Notes under the pieces: model-generated
What the model was told of the DNA's origin: nothing
The model's database searches: none
The model's input: the letters and a program-made list of their open reading frames with translations, nothing else
Assembly (NCBI RefSeq): GCF_019279795.1
Contig: NC_056732.1
Coordinates: forward strand, 1,076,043,240 to 1,076,107,239
Length of the DNA stretch: 64,000 bases
Direction of reading: 5' to 3'
Source: Protopterus annectens
Taxonomy: Eukaryota; Chordata; Ceratodontiformes; Protopteridae
In this document: positions 41,052 to 51,842 of the stretch, one piece after another
Layout of the letters: each line of letters opens with the position of its first letter
Position numbering within the stretch: the stretch's first letter is position 1
Translations under genes and position numbers: made by a program

Positions 41052-43112
41052 TTAGTACTTTTACTAGAAGAGGAAGAAAATGCCTTAAGGAGAATATCAG
41101 AAACTCTCTGGTCAATAGGGAAATCAGATGTAGGACTAATTTGTACAGCAGGACCAGTTACTATTACGCCAAAATCAGCATTTAGACCACAGAAGAGACA
41201 GTATCCCTTAAGGAAAGATGCAGAAGTAGGAATCGAACCTATAATATTAGCTTTACTTAAGGAAGGAGTACTGATAGAATCTCCCGATTCACCATGTAAC
41301 ACACCCTTATTTCCTATCAGGAAAGCAAACGGAGAATCGCGTATGGTCCAAGATTTGCAAGCTGTAAATGATGCAGTAATACCTACAGCACCCACGGTGC
41401 CAGATCCACACACCCTATTGAATGATTTGAAGCCTCAACAGAAGTATTTTTCTGTGGTAGATATTAGCAATGCATTCTTTTCGATACCGATACACTCTGA
41501 CAGCCAACATTGGTTTGCATTTACATTTCAGGGGAAAAGGTATACATACACGCGACTACCACAGGGGTATTGTGAAAGCCCAACAATATTCGCACAAGAG
41601 ATGGCAAGCAACTTGGTGGGATTTAGCCCACTGAGAGGCAGTCAGATTTTACTTTATGTAGACGACATCCTGCTGGCAGCCCCCACCCAGCAAGAATGCA
41701 GAGAAGATACCATAGCATTACTACAATTTCTAGCCACTCAAGGACATAAAGTAAGCAAAAACAAGTTGCAGCTTTGGAAAAAGCAGGTTAAATACCTGGG
41801 ATATGTAATATCCAAAGAAGGCAGAACATTAGATGAAGACAGGAAAATAGCAATTTTACAAGCACCCAAACCGACTACCAAGAAGGAAATGATGTCCTTC
41901 CTGGGTACGACTAATTTCTGTCGGAGTTGGATTCCAAACTATGCCTTGGAGTCTGCTCCACTCACCAACTTGATATACAAGAAGCCTATGGCAGCACAAG
42001 ATTTATTACAATGGACACCAGAAGCAGAATCAGCTTTCTGCAAACTAAAACAATTGATAGCATCCTCATTAGTTTTAGGATTACCAAACTATCATAAATG
42101 TTTTTTCCAAACTGTAGATTGTAAGCAAGGTTATATGACATCAGTGTTAACACAGCAACATGGGGATAAGCAACACCCCATAGCTTACTATTCATCACAG
42201 CTGAACCTAGTGGCGCGATCCCTGCCCCACTGTGTACAAGCAGTAGTTGCAGCTGCAATGGCAGTACAGGCTTCGGCCTCAGTAGTGTTGTCTCACCCTC
42301 TCATATTGAGAGTGCCTCATGCAGTCACGATTATTTTACTGCAAGAAAAAGTAGCATATCTTTCTCCTGCTAGACATCTTTCCTGTATGACTATACTCTT
42401 GAGCCAACCTCATATGACAATTGAACGATGTAAAACTTTAAATCCGTCTACCTTGCTCCCGACCCCTACGGATGGCACACCACACAGCTGCCTGCAGGAG
42501 ATTGAGCAAAAGACACTGCCCAGAAAAGATCTAACGGATGTTCCCTTGGATGATGCTGAGGTGACATATTACGTGGACGGCTCATGCATTAGGGATCCTA
42601 CAGGGCAGAACCTAGTGGGGTATGCAGTAGTTTCCGATACTGAGATTTTAGAAGCAAAGTCTTTACCACACAACTTATCTGCACAAGCAGCAGAATTGAT
42701 TGCCTTGACAAGGGCATGTACCTTGGCAAAGGGTAAATGTGTAAACATTTTTACTGACAGCCAGTACGTTTTTTCTACTGTACATGTTTTTGCACAACAG
42801 TGGAAGAATAGAGGAATGATAACATCTACTGGCAAACCGATTAATCATGCGCAGTTTATTTTAGATTTGTTAGAATCTATTCAGTTACCTCAGAAAGTAG
42901 CTATTTGTAAATGTGTAGCTCATACCAAGCAACAGGATAGGATTTCAAAAGGTAATGCGAGAGCTGATACAGCTGCAAAACAGGCAGCTTCAGCTTCAGA
43001 AATATTTTGTTTGGGTGAGGAATTACAACCTTCTGAGATTTTAGATTTAGAAATGTTGAATACAACGCAGACACTTACTACAAAAGTAGAAAAACAGAAG
43101 TGGATAAAATGA
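41052..43112 (+). pseudogene. ERV reverse transcriptase and RNase H
   Basis: The frame is open from 41052 (after a TGA at 41049-41051 in the same frame) to a TGA at 43110. RT motifs: SPCNTPLFPIRK, MVQDLQAVNDAVIP, VVDISNAFFSIPI (motif A), LPQGYCESPTIFAQEM (motif B), LLYVDDILLA (YVDD active site) at 41650. The connection domain follows, then RNase H with TYYVDGSCIRDP (first Asp, 42563-42600), ELIALTRAC (Glu) and FTDSQYVF (Asp). Catalytic residues appear kept. YVDD and the overall blocks are those of class I retroviruses. Confidence 0.92.
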
Positions 43113-44216
43113 GGAGCAGTTCTTGAGAAAGGGCTGTACACCTCCAAAGAAGGAAAACCGATTTTGCTGTCTAATTTGTTTAGATATGCAGCTTTGTTGA
43201 GCCATGGGCAGTGCCATGTCTCAACAGGGGGGATGGTACAGTTAGTGAATCGAGTGTTCACAGCATATGGATTTACAAACTGCACAAAAAATTGTTGTGC
43301 GTCATGCCATGTTTGTAACAAGCATCATGCACAAGGGGCATTGAAGCCTAAGCAAGGGAGTTTCCCTGCACCACCGTACCCATTCCATACTATCTGTATG
43401 GATTTCATAGAACTGAACAAATGCAAAAATAAGAAGTATTGTCTTGTCACTATAGATATGTTTTTCAAATGGGTGGAAGCTTTTCCAACCAAAAATCCAG
43501 ATGCAGCTACTGTTGCAAAAGTCCTTGTTAAAGAAATTATTCCTAGATTTGGCATACCGGAAAAGATCTACAGTGACAATGGCACACACTTTGTAAATCA
43601 AACTATACAACAGTTGAGCCAATATTTCAAAATTTCCTTAAAGAACCATTGTGCATACCACCCACAATCCGCAGGACTAGTAGAGAGGCATAATGGGGTT
43701 TTGAAAAGTAAACTTAGGAAGTTAATTAGTGAGACACAAAAGAATTGGGTGTACTGCCTGCCTCTGGCACTGTTGAGCATGAGAACTGTACCAAATGCAA
43801 AAGGGTTAACACCTTTTGAAATATTGTTTGGAAGAGCATATTGTATACCTCAGTGGAAACCTCTCATGCCTGCAGATCAGGAGGCTGACAGTTCACTCGC
43901 AGAATATATGAAACGACTTTTAAGTAAAAAACAACTTTTGCAGTTAAATTCTGTTTCAGATAAAGAACAAACCAGACCATCGGAAGCAGCAGTAGTCCCA
44001 GGCACGTGGGTCTGGGTGAAAGTCATCAAAAGGAAGAACTGGACATCACCGAAGTGGGAAGGGCTGTACCAAGTGCTACTGTCAACACCTACTGCAGTCA
44101 AGATCGCAGAGCGAGCATCCTGGATTCATCTGACACACTGTAAGCTGGTTAAAAACTTTGAACTGGACAAAAACTTTGTTACTGTTACACAACAAGAACA
44201 AAATGACCAGATATGA
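43113..44216 (+). pseudogene. ERV integrase
   Basis: Same frame as RT, separated only by the TGA at 43110-43112, so pol is one frame with one internal stop here. Zinc-binding [10 protein letters not shown] at 43293 follows a worn His pair. The catalytic core has [17 protein letters not shown] (first Asp, 43400), [11 protein letters not shown] (second Asp, 43570) and [14 protein letters not shown] (Glu, 43660-43700). The C-terminal part includes [20 protein letters not shown]. Ends at 44216, overlapping env. Integrase would join viral DNA to host DNA. Confidence 0.92.
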
Positions 44217-45021
44217 AGCAAATAGAAATGCAGAACAACCTCAGAAGTATTGCATGATCATTCTGTTAACTATATTGATAACAGTAATCTTTTTGCTATG
44301 GCCTTTCCTTTTTCCAGCCACACGAGCTGAACTGAATAAACGAGATGCGTTACTCATAGACTGGCATCCGAACTTTAACACTTACCAAGCAATTAAATAT
44401 GTGTATGCTGAAACTTTTAATGTTTCAAATTGCTGGATTTGCACAGCTATACCAACAGCATACGGGGGATTGTTAATGACTGCTGTCCCCCTAGGGGTCA
44501 ATGAGACCTGGGAAAATTTGATTTTTGATACTATAACTGTGAAATCACAAGACAAAATAGCATTGTACCTGCCTGTTACACAAAAGGGAATTGTATGTTT
44601 TTACAAAAATTATACTGTTCAGATGGGTTGGAGCAATTGTAATGTGACTGTTCCTTACAAGTGTTATACCAAGGCTAATAATGCAGGTTATATTTGTGAT
44701 ACAAACTATGACTCATATTTTGAATCAATGCACAAAATAGTTGATGAAGTACAACGTAATCCTGTTCTTTTTAAACAACTATCTATCATCGATAAGAAAA
44801 TGTTTCATGCAGGGCAAGTATATATTAATACTAAAGTAGAGAATTGTTATTTTGTGTGTGGGAAAAAGGCATACAAATGGTTACCTGAGAACTGGGCTGG
44901 CAGTTGTTTTTTTGGGTTACCTGGTACCAGCCATACGACACACTGCAGTTTTGCCTCAGGGAAGAATTCAAAATGTCAGAGAGGTCATCAAGTAACCTGG
45001 AAATCCAATCAAGAGACCTGA
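44203..45021 (+). pseudogene. ERV env, surface-protein part
   Basis: An ATG at 44203 overlaps the end of pol by 14 bp in another frame; an earlier ATG at 44158 is in frame but less likely. A long hydrophobic stretch around IILLTILITVIFLLWPF (residues 18-34) serves as signal sequence. The receptor-binding subunit has several N-x-S/T sites and a CWIC motif, the class-I disulfide-linking CxxC. It is short and is closed by a TGA at 45019. No basic cleavage site is evident before the stop. Confidence 0.8.
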
Positions 45022-45642
45022 GAATCCAATGGGATGAATTGAAGCAGGCTGGAGAAACCATAACTCAGTGAAAAACAAAGATAAACTGACACACATGGAC
45101 TTGAGTGACACTATTATATCATGGGCAGGTATAGCCCCTGCATATGGCGCAGTGAAATCGATTTGGGAGCTGAGAAAACTGTCCAAACTTCTCGAAGTAA
45201 TGAGTAATGCAACTTTTTCTGCTCTCGAATTAGTAACTGATGAACTGAACACTACGAGAACTGTGGTGCTTCAAAACCGCATGGCTCTCGACTTCACCCT
45301 AGCGGCAAAAGGTGGTACGTGTGCTTTAATAAAAGAGGAGTGTCGTTCGTATATTCCTGACAACCAGCATGAGATAAACGACCATCTTGAGGTGATTCAG
45401 CAAGTGTTGGCCATGACCAAACCAGGCCCAAACCCACTGATGGATTTTTTCCAGAATTTGTTTGGGGTAGCATCCTAATGAACATCCTGATTGCCATTTG
45501 TGTGGTATTACTCTTATTAGGAGTGTGTGTTTGTTGTGGTATTCCCTGCATGAAAAGATTAATCAAAGATTTTATAGACATGTCAGTTTCTGAGACTTTG
45601 TATCAAAGTACTGAAATTGAAGAACTGTTGAAAAATTAAACA
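45022..45642 (+). pseudogene. ERV env, transmembrane-protein part
   Basis: Frame 45068-45478 carries a heptad-like region, then a stretch with LQNRMALDFTLAAKGGTC, the immunosuppressive-domain region conserved in class I Env, followed by CALIKEEC and Arg where the family has a second Cys (CX6CC). The anchor and tail lie in a third frame from the ATG at 45478 (TAATG overlap) to the stop near 45640. They comprise a hydrophobic span of about 20 residues with several Cys and a short tail. At least two frame breaks separate the surface part, this part and the anchor. Confidence 0.82.
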
Positions 45643-45751
45643 CTTTCATAAGTTTAAACTGAATGACTCTCTTAACTGCAAATTCTGAACAGAAAGAGGT
45701 TAGGAGAAGAAGCAAACTGTTTATGCTTTTGAAAATAGAATAAAAAGTATT

Positions 45752-45764
45752 AACAGGGGGGAAA
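45752..45764 (+). promoter_or_regulatory. ERV polypurine tract
   Basis: AACAGGGGGGAAA directly precedes the 3' LTR start at 45765, as expected for plus-strand priming. Confidence 0.85.
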
Positions 45765-46521
45765 TGTCAGAAAAATATGCATTAGTGTATGTGTTTAGTG
45801 CTTATTAGAATCTAAAAGGGTTAACGCATTTCATTCTATTTTATGTACAGCTTAGTTTTGTATGAAACTGTAAGATGCTTTTCAAACTGCAATATGCTTT
45901 CTGAAACTGCAAGATGCTCTCTGACCTAGTATTTGCTAGCACAGCAAAATTCATGTTTATGCCTTTTGGATATATACTGAAAAGCAGGTGATTATCTGCT
46001 AGGTCAGGAAAATAATGAATAGAACAATACTGTTTTCTATAATGTTATTGAACTTGAACAATCAGCTCTGTTTGTGTTATGAGAACACGCACAGCTGCAG
46101 AGAAGATAGATACAGTTGAACAAAGACTGCTTGAAGAAATGAACTATAATCTGTACTTGCTTTGTGCTCGAATTAGCCATAGTACCTTAAATGGTAACAT
46201 TGCATAGTGAGAAGTTGTATCTGACCGGTGGTCATCAAGGCCACGTTGTTTTTCTTAGGAAGGTTTTTTTGTAAACTTGATATGCCAGCAGAAAATCATG
46301 GACAAACAGCTGCTATGAAATAATATTGAAAGAACTTGTGATTTATTACGTCAGCTTAGTAGGCAATGTCTTGTAAGAAATGTATAAGAATGGCTTCACT
46401 TCCTGATTCTAGTTAGACAAACTCTGTATTAGCACGTTTTTGTCTCCTTGCTGCAAGATTAAAGTGCCTTAACCTGAACCTGCCGTGTGTTGATCTTTTT
46501 GAAGTTTTTTTTCCTTTGACA
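45765..46521 (+). repeat. ERV 3' LTR
   Basis: Second copy of the 757-bp LTR, ending CCTTTGACA before the ATTTG duplication. Differences from the 5' LTR are scattered single bases, mostly transitions, several at CG/TG sites. Confidence 0.95.
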
Positions 46522-46528
46522 ATTTGCT

Positions 46529-46557
46529 ACTTTTTTTTTTTTTTTTTTTTTTTTTTT
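46529..46557. repeat. Poly(T) run
   Basis: About 27 consecutive T just right of the ERV duplication. It could be the poly(A) tail of a minus-strand retrocopy or a simple slippage tract; what follows is a plus-strand LINE piece. Confidence 0.7.
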
Positions 46558-46639
46558 ACAGAGGAACCAAAGTAATCACATACCCCACACAGGTACATAA
46601 AATATTAGGCTATGCTTAGAATTTGAGTCTCAGAAACCA

Positions 46640-47340
46640 ACTTTGTTTAAAGACTTTTCGTCTAATTTTGGTGGATGATGTAAAACTATATAATGCATCA
46701 GATGAGGGGATGAAGCACAACTACAAATGGATAATACTTTCTCAGATGATATAGGAATGACATTTGGTCTTGATAAATCTGAAAAGCAACATTTAAAGAA
46801 AGAAAGCTACAGCTCCAAGAAACTATCAGTCCAGGACAGGAATGTGATATAACAGAACTTGAGCAGGAGGTAGTGTTTAAACATTTGGGAATAGATGAAG
46901 GATCAGCAATAAATCATGAACAAATGAGAATAAAATTCAGTAAAGTGTACTTCAGAAGAGTAAAACTAATTTTGAAAACTGCCTTGACTTATACGAATAA
47001 AGTTCAAGTTGTAAATCAATTTGATCTTTTTGCTCTAACTTATACTTTTGGGGTGATTGACTGGCCCCAAAAAGTATTGGATCAATTAGAAAGAAAATAA
47101 GAAAAATGCTTCAAATTATATATACAAATCATTGTTTAAAAAGATTATATATTCCATGCTCTGAAGGAGGTAAGGGGCTCTTCAATATTGATTACATGTA
47201 TAGATCTGTAATTGTGGGATTGCATACATATTTTCTGAACTCATCAGATCCAAACATAGTGAAAATTTTAAAACATGAGGAGAAGAAGTCATCTTTGCTT
47301 AGTTTAGGAGAAACATTTCAATATCAAGCAGGAAAATAAA
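46640..47340 (+). pseudogene. R4/Dong-like LINE reverse-transcriptase fragment
   Basis: Frames 46873-47100 and 47106-47339 carry the region after the RT active site: FKHLGIDEGSAINHEQM, TALTYTNKVQVVNQFDLFAL, TYTFGVIDWPQKVLDQLERK and CLKRLYIPCSEGGKGL. This YxxLGIxEG...TYxFGVIxW...RLYxPRxxGGRGL order is characteristic of LINEs with a restriction-enzyme-like endonuclease (R4/Dong and relatives). Both ends are missing, and a frameshift or stop near 47098 separates the halves. Confidence 0.65.
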
Positions 47341-47524
47341 TCATATCATACATAAATAAATAAAAATAAGATATTAACTGAATGTACCAAAAAAACAATG
47401 AAATAACAGAAGGAAAAGGGTCAGATAAAAATTATGGAAACAGAATTGGAAAAATCAAAGAAACAAAAACAACAACCTGCCAGCAGGAAAAATAAAAATC
47501 AAATAACCCAAAATATTCTCCTTA

Positions 47525-47738
47525 CCCGTATCACTATTCTGCTTCTTCTTCTTTCAGCTTTTCCCAGTTAGGGGTCGCTACAGCAGATCAGCTGTCCGCT
47601 CATGATCGGCAGTGGAGTTTTACAGTGTTGAGTTGCCAGCCCAGTGCCCAACCTTCCACAGAAGGCACACCCATGCAGACACTCACGCCTAGGACCAATT
47701 TAGAGTGTCCAATCCACCTATAGCATGTCTTTGGGATG
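47525..47738 (+). repeat. Widespread vertebrate interspersed repeat, left half
   Basis: Starts with CTTCTTCTTTCAGCTTTTCC and AGGGGTCGCTACAGCAGATC, and ends at ATGTCTTTGGGA. I recognise this as a repeat very common in fish and amphibian sequence, whose other end reads GGAGGAAACC...GAGCACCC. I cannot assign its transposon class with confidence. It is interrupted at 47739 by a PLE and resumes at about 49248. Confidence 0.65.
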
Positions 47739-47856
47739 AAAATACAAAAATGCAGGACAAAAGCACTTCAAGCACCCAGAAATCTTCAGCTATTCAGCTC
47801 TTTAATAGGAATAGGAACAAAACACAGTGCCACACTGGAAAGTAAAGTAAAGTGCT

Positions 47857-47888
47857 TTTCGTCTGGTGCAATGACCAGACTTCTTCAG
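47857..47888 (-). ncRNA. Hammerhead ribozyme core in PLE end
   Basis: On the minus strand CTGAAGA (47888-47882), then a 7-bp perfect stem GTCTGGT/ACCAGAC with 6-base loop (47880-47861), then GAAA (47860-47857) and AGCACTTT. This matches the hammerhead order CUGANGA - stem II - GAAA - stem III exactly in its core. The cleavage-site side of stems I and III would come from an adjoining unit, as described for Penelope-like element hammerheads. Confidence 0.7.
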
Positions 47889-47913
47889 ACAATTAACAGC
47901 AGGCACAAAAACA

Positions 47914-47918
<5 letters not shown>

Positions 47919-47976
<58 letters not shown>
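47919..47976. repeat. (AT)n microsatellite
   Basis: Nearly pure AT dinucleotides within the PLE UTR. The Tyr-Ile run predicted across it is not protein. Confidence 0.95.
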
Positions 47977-47982
<6 letters not shown>

Positions 47983-48468
47983 CACACCGGAACACACTTC
48001 CCTCCACCCCCTAATTAATCAATTATCCAATATAAAAACAATTAACCATGTAACTGAATTTTCCAACTTGTAATACTAAGTTGAAATCCATTCCTTAACA
48101 ACAGCTAGTTCATTACTGGTGCTAAAATCAACAACCACATCTGCTACCATGATATGGCAACTACCCATTTAAAAATAGGTACAATACATTAAACCTAACA
48201 TAATATATGCTTTAAAAACAGAAATCAAAGAATTAACAATTATCACTGACCTAAAATGAGTTTTTAAATACTTGGGATTCAAAACTCATACTATTCAATG
48301 CCACAACTATTATAAAGGTTAACACCTTATATAAATTGTGCAACTGTACATAACAGGTCAACCATAGTTGACAAACTGATACCAAAATCTACAATTATAA
48401 AGTTGATAGTACTCAAATACCACAACTCAGAACACATTGCCATGAAGAGAACACTAGTAAAATGTATA

Positions 48469-48990
48469 TTATCTGTTTAGACTTTTCAGTTTCAATAAGC
48501 ATTGAATGGAGCACCCATCATTAATAAATGGAAAATGGCAAGCATCTAAGCAAATCTGCCACATCAGTTCTCTTTTTTCTAATAATAAAGCCCTCGTGCC
48601 TTCCCTTATATCTCCAGCTACATGATCTATCGTTCTGAAATTAAAGTCATGTGTGGGCTTCATTTTAATGTGGGCAGCTAATGCATTTTCGACCTTGCCT
48701 TTCCTGATACAATAAAGGTGCTCATACACTCACTCCCGCAGTCTATGATACATTTTTCCAACATAAAATGCGGGGCATCGATTACATTGGGAGAGGTATA
48801 CTACATAACTTGTGTTACAGTTGTACTTGCCTGACAAGGTCTTATAGTTGTTGTCCCTAATGTTGAATCAATACCCTATATTCATATGCTTGCAGAAGTT
48901 GCAAGATTTACATTTGTTCATCCCAGGATTCTTAATAACCTTATGCTGTTTCATTTTTATAAAGTTTTTCAAATTCAGCCTCTCTTAAAT
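48469..48990 (-). pseudogene. PLE GIY-YIG endonuclease region
   Basis: Read on the minus strand from about 48940: a Cys cluster NKCKSCNFCK, then NTSYVVYLSQCNRCPAFYVG (the GIY...YIG-type pair YVVYL/FYVGK), HRLRE, then a stop. VYEHLYCIRKGKVENALAAH follows (48729 down), where the His in EH is the family's conserved position. This is the standard C-terminal module of Penelope/Poseidon-type proteins and would nick target DNA. One stop at about 48733 and loss of RT make it dead. Confidence 0.8.
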
Positions 48991-49247
48991 GTAAAAGAGG
49001 GAATGGACCTAACAAAGTGCGTAATTCTAAGTTGTTACTAAACAGGTTCCAGTTTTTCTTAATAATTGAAATGATATGGCCACATTCAGGGCTAAATTTT
49101 AAAATAAATGACATGCTTTACTTTCCAGTGTGGCACTGTGCTTTGTTCCTGTTAAAGAGCTGAAGATTCCTGGGTGTTTGAAGTGCTTTTGTCCTGCATT
49201 TTTTGTTTTTTCATCAGTTTGTGGTGTTGGTTTGACTTTCTACTATG

Positions 49248-49403
49248 GCTTTGGGAGGAAACCAGAGCACCCAGAGGAAACCCACACAACCACAGGGAGG
49301 ACATGCAGACTCTGCACAGGAGACACCCCAGCGGAGGATTGAACCGGAGAACCTCTTACTGTGAGGCGGGAATGCTAACCGCTGCACCACCGTGGCTGCC
49401 CTT
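49248..49403 (+). repeat. Widespread vertebrate interspersed repeat, right half
   Basis: CTTTGGGAGGAAACCAGAGC, GAGGAAACCCACACAACCAC and the closing CGCTGCACCACCGTGGCTGC continue the repeat interrupted at 47738. Frames across it are not genes. Confidence 0.7.
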
Positions 49404-49617
49404 ACCTGGATCACTAGTAAAAACTTGAAAACAGTTGTACTAATCACAATATATATTTTTAATTCAGTTAAGTACTTTCATCTTATCAGAACTGAATAAC
49501 AAATACTACAAGTTTAAACACATCCACTCAGTCACATGACAGCAAGACATGACGCTTTATTTTAACAAAATTAAGACTCACACAAATGATATAACTCAAT
49601 AATGTTACAAAAAGAAT
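49404..49617. other. Unassigned stretch
   Basis: AT-rich sequence between the interspersed repeat and the solo LTR with no recognisable content. Confidence 0.4.
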
Positions 49618-49622
49618 ATGTG

Positions 49623-49962
49623 TGTGATGTCCCTACTCTGAGCCAGTAACCATGGACCCTGAATTCTGGCACTGGAGAGGGGACGTTCACCTGGAACAAA
49701 AATGGATACATCTAGTATTTCCAGATGCAGTTCTCTTCATCAAGCGCAATTTCCCTTAAGAGCATGCAGGGAACATACTCAGTCCAGGGTCTGGGTTTCT
49801 CTATGTCTCCAGATCCCCAATAAGACTCCTCACTGGCACAGCTATAGAGTTGAGTCCTCAGCCAAGTGTCTAAGCCAAGTCCTCCACCACTTCTTCTGTG
49901 AAACCCGTGCTTCATGACCCTGCTCCAAGCAGCTAACAGACACACTCTTTGAGATCTGATTT

Positions 49963-50047
<85 letters not shown>

Positions 50048-51243
50048 GACACCTGGGAAAAGCTGGCACAGATGTACTAGCTATGACCCCTTCTGACTAC
50101 ACTATAAGGTATATACTGCCATCAGACACTGTAAAGCCATTTACTCTAAGGCTCTTACAAGGGTACCCAGTTATACTGAGTGAAATTAATATTAATACAG
50201 ATGGTAATATTGACCAAACAGAAATGCTTACAGAAGCGGCCACAGTGTGTCACCAAATACATATAAGTAATCTCAAATGTTAACATATTCTCTAAAGGAC
50301 CAGCCACAATGAAACATTTAAATATACTTAATAATAAATAATAAAATAATGTGAAAATACTAAATATATATTTACAATAAACACCAGCATTTCAGTCACA
50401 GGAAATATTTAAAAAAAATACAGATGAATAGATTTGCACAGATACAGAAAAACAGTAAGTAACTAATCTCATTATATTTTTCTGACTGATTTGAAGAATT
50501 ACTATTCCCGGGTTCATTTGAACAAAGCAAGATGAAGTGGGTGAGAGATCCTTCTTTGTCAGGTTACAAACAGTCTGCTCTGAGACTTCAGTCTCAGCTA
50601 GTTTTAAAACATTATTTTAGTGATGGATTACAGAATGACATCACAAATATCTGGTCATCTGACTTCTGGTTCCCATGCTACCTCCTTGGCTAGAAGCTGC
50701 CAGGATTTAGCGCATATGTGCCAATAATACACACACAAAGAGCTTATTAAGATCTGTTGCATCTTCTGGAAGTCATAAAACCATAAAACACTTCCACTCT
50801 TCCAGAGTAGCAGTTCACTCCAAAAACAATACAGAAAGCTTCTTAGTGCAGACTCTTTGTCTCTGGCTGCATTGAGAACTCTAAGATACAATATTTATGG
50901 CCTAAGCCAGGCAATTTAATTTCAAACTATTTTTCAAAGTTAGCTGCAGCTGGACTGTGAATAATCCCTTATCTTCCAGTATCCTTTGTTGCAATATATA
51001 CATTTCAACAGTTACAATAATACATGTATATTTCTTCCTCTGTCCAACAGGACATACTATTGATATATCTTTAACACAAGCAACTTTACCAATACATTTT
51101 CAACACAAGTGTTTGTACAAATCAGTTTGATATACAAATTACATATAATTCTTTACAAAATTCCAGCTAGCTGTGCTGGCATATGTTGCACATCAACTTA
51201 TATACTTCTCCTGGCATAGCTGGCAATACCTCATATTCTCACA
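49623..51243 (-). repeat. Solo LTR of the Gypsy family
   Basis: The plus strand begins TGTGATGTCCCT and ends ATTCTCACA, the inverse of the Gypsy 3' LTR at 29165-31175. Matching blocks include AAGAGCATGCAGGGAACATA against the complement near 31030, TGCTAGCTATG-like sequence at 50080 against 30310, and the doubled AAAATTCCAGCTAGCTGTGC block at 51160-51220. ATGTG (49618-49622) and AAGTG (51244-51248) may be a worn target duplication. No internal sequence, so it arose by LTR-LTR recombination. It provides an empty site for the hairpin element at 30402-30778. Confidence 0.82.
49964..50044. repeat. (CA)n microsatellite
   Basis: About 40 CA units inside the solo LTR at the position where the Gypsy 3' LTR has (AT)n. 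Cys-Val runs predicted across it are not protein. Confidence 0.97.
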
Positions 51244-51360
51244 AAGTGTTAAATACTAGTTGATTATGTGAGCTCTCTTCTTCAAATAAGGTAAAACTGA
51301 CTCCATCTCATTTAATCTTGGTGGCTTACTCAAATTCAAATACATTCCCTTGACATCTTC

Positions 51361-51842
51361 TTAGGTTCATAGGTAGGTTCATAGGTAAGTACTACGCTAA
51401 CAGCCTTGGAGAAAATGCAAGCCTAGCCCAGTAGTGTTCCCAGTCATCTGGATTACCAGATGTTAGTTCCCTGTGCCTCTATTTAGCAATATGATTGAAG
51501 TGATCCCCGGGGTGAATTTCCTATTTCCCATCCACTCATCAAGATTTCTCTTAAAGAGGGCCAGTGAGATGCTCTGCTTGACATGAATGGGGAGTTTATT
51601 CCAGAGTATTAGAAGTCTCTGGGTTAGGAACCTATCCTTCCAGCAGGTTCTGTTTAATGTGGTGATAAGGTTGAGGTCTTTGTAACGAGTAGCACAAAGG
51701 GATTGGGATTTTTTAAGATGAACATGTCTAGCAAAACTGAATCAGACAGGGCTCTGTATGTCAAGCAGAGATCGCCTCTAAGTAGGCGATATGAGATGGA
51801 GTAAAGTTTAAGTTTTTTAAGTCTATCTGCATAAGGTACATG
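51361..51842 (-). mobile_element. CR1-D/E, 3' segment, split by CR1-C
   Basis: Starts with AGGTTCATAGGTAGGTTCAT and GCTAACAGCCTTGG-type CR1 3' UTR and runs, on the minus strand, through the RT C-terminal block LYSISYRLLRGDLCLTYRA (51840-51720). It stops at GCATAAGGTACATGCCTG. The next bases of the same element, by comparison with CR1-B at 10095-10130, are found at about 56170. CR1-C therefore inserted into it. Confidence 0.82.

Larger units (their letters stand above)
37425..46521 (+). mobile_element. Endogenous retrovirus, 9.1 kb, complete layout but coding-broken
   Basis: Two LTRs of 757 bp (37425-38181 and 45765-46521) flank a tRNA-Tyr-like primer site, leader with splice donor, gag, protease, RT-RNase H, integrase, env and a polypurine tract. 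ATTTG occurs on both sides (37420-37424 and 46522-46526). The LTRs differ at roughly 14-18 sites by eye, about 98% identity, so the insertion is fairly recent relative to its neighbours. RT, a single Cys-His box and the env transmembrane features suggest a class I (gamma/epsilon-like) virus. Each gene has at least one stop or frameshift. Confidence 0.93.
47739..49247 (-). mobile_element. Penelope-like element, 5'-truncated with inverted ends
   Basis: It sits inside the repeat above: CTTTGGGA occurs at both junctions. Terminal segments 47739-47848 and 49111-49216 are inverted copies (ATGCAGGACAAAAGCACTTC), a common PLE arrangement. Between them, on the minus strand, are the C-terminal Cys-rich linker and a GIY-YIG endonuclease, then a UTR with an (AT)n run and a hammerhead core. 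The RT domain is absent. PLEs pair a telomerase-related RT with GIY-YIG. Confidence 0.8.

Noticed and set aside
40871-41413. 180-codon minus-strand frame opposite the ERV pol gene
   Set aside because: It is the mirror of the coding RT frame and lacks any domain.
47919-47976. Open frame of alternating Tyr-Ile
   Set aside because: It is the translation of an (AT)n microsatellite, not a gene.
49964-50044. Long Cys-Val frames on the minus strand
   Set aside because: They translate a (CA)n microsatellite within a solo LTR.
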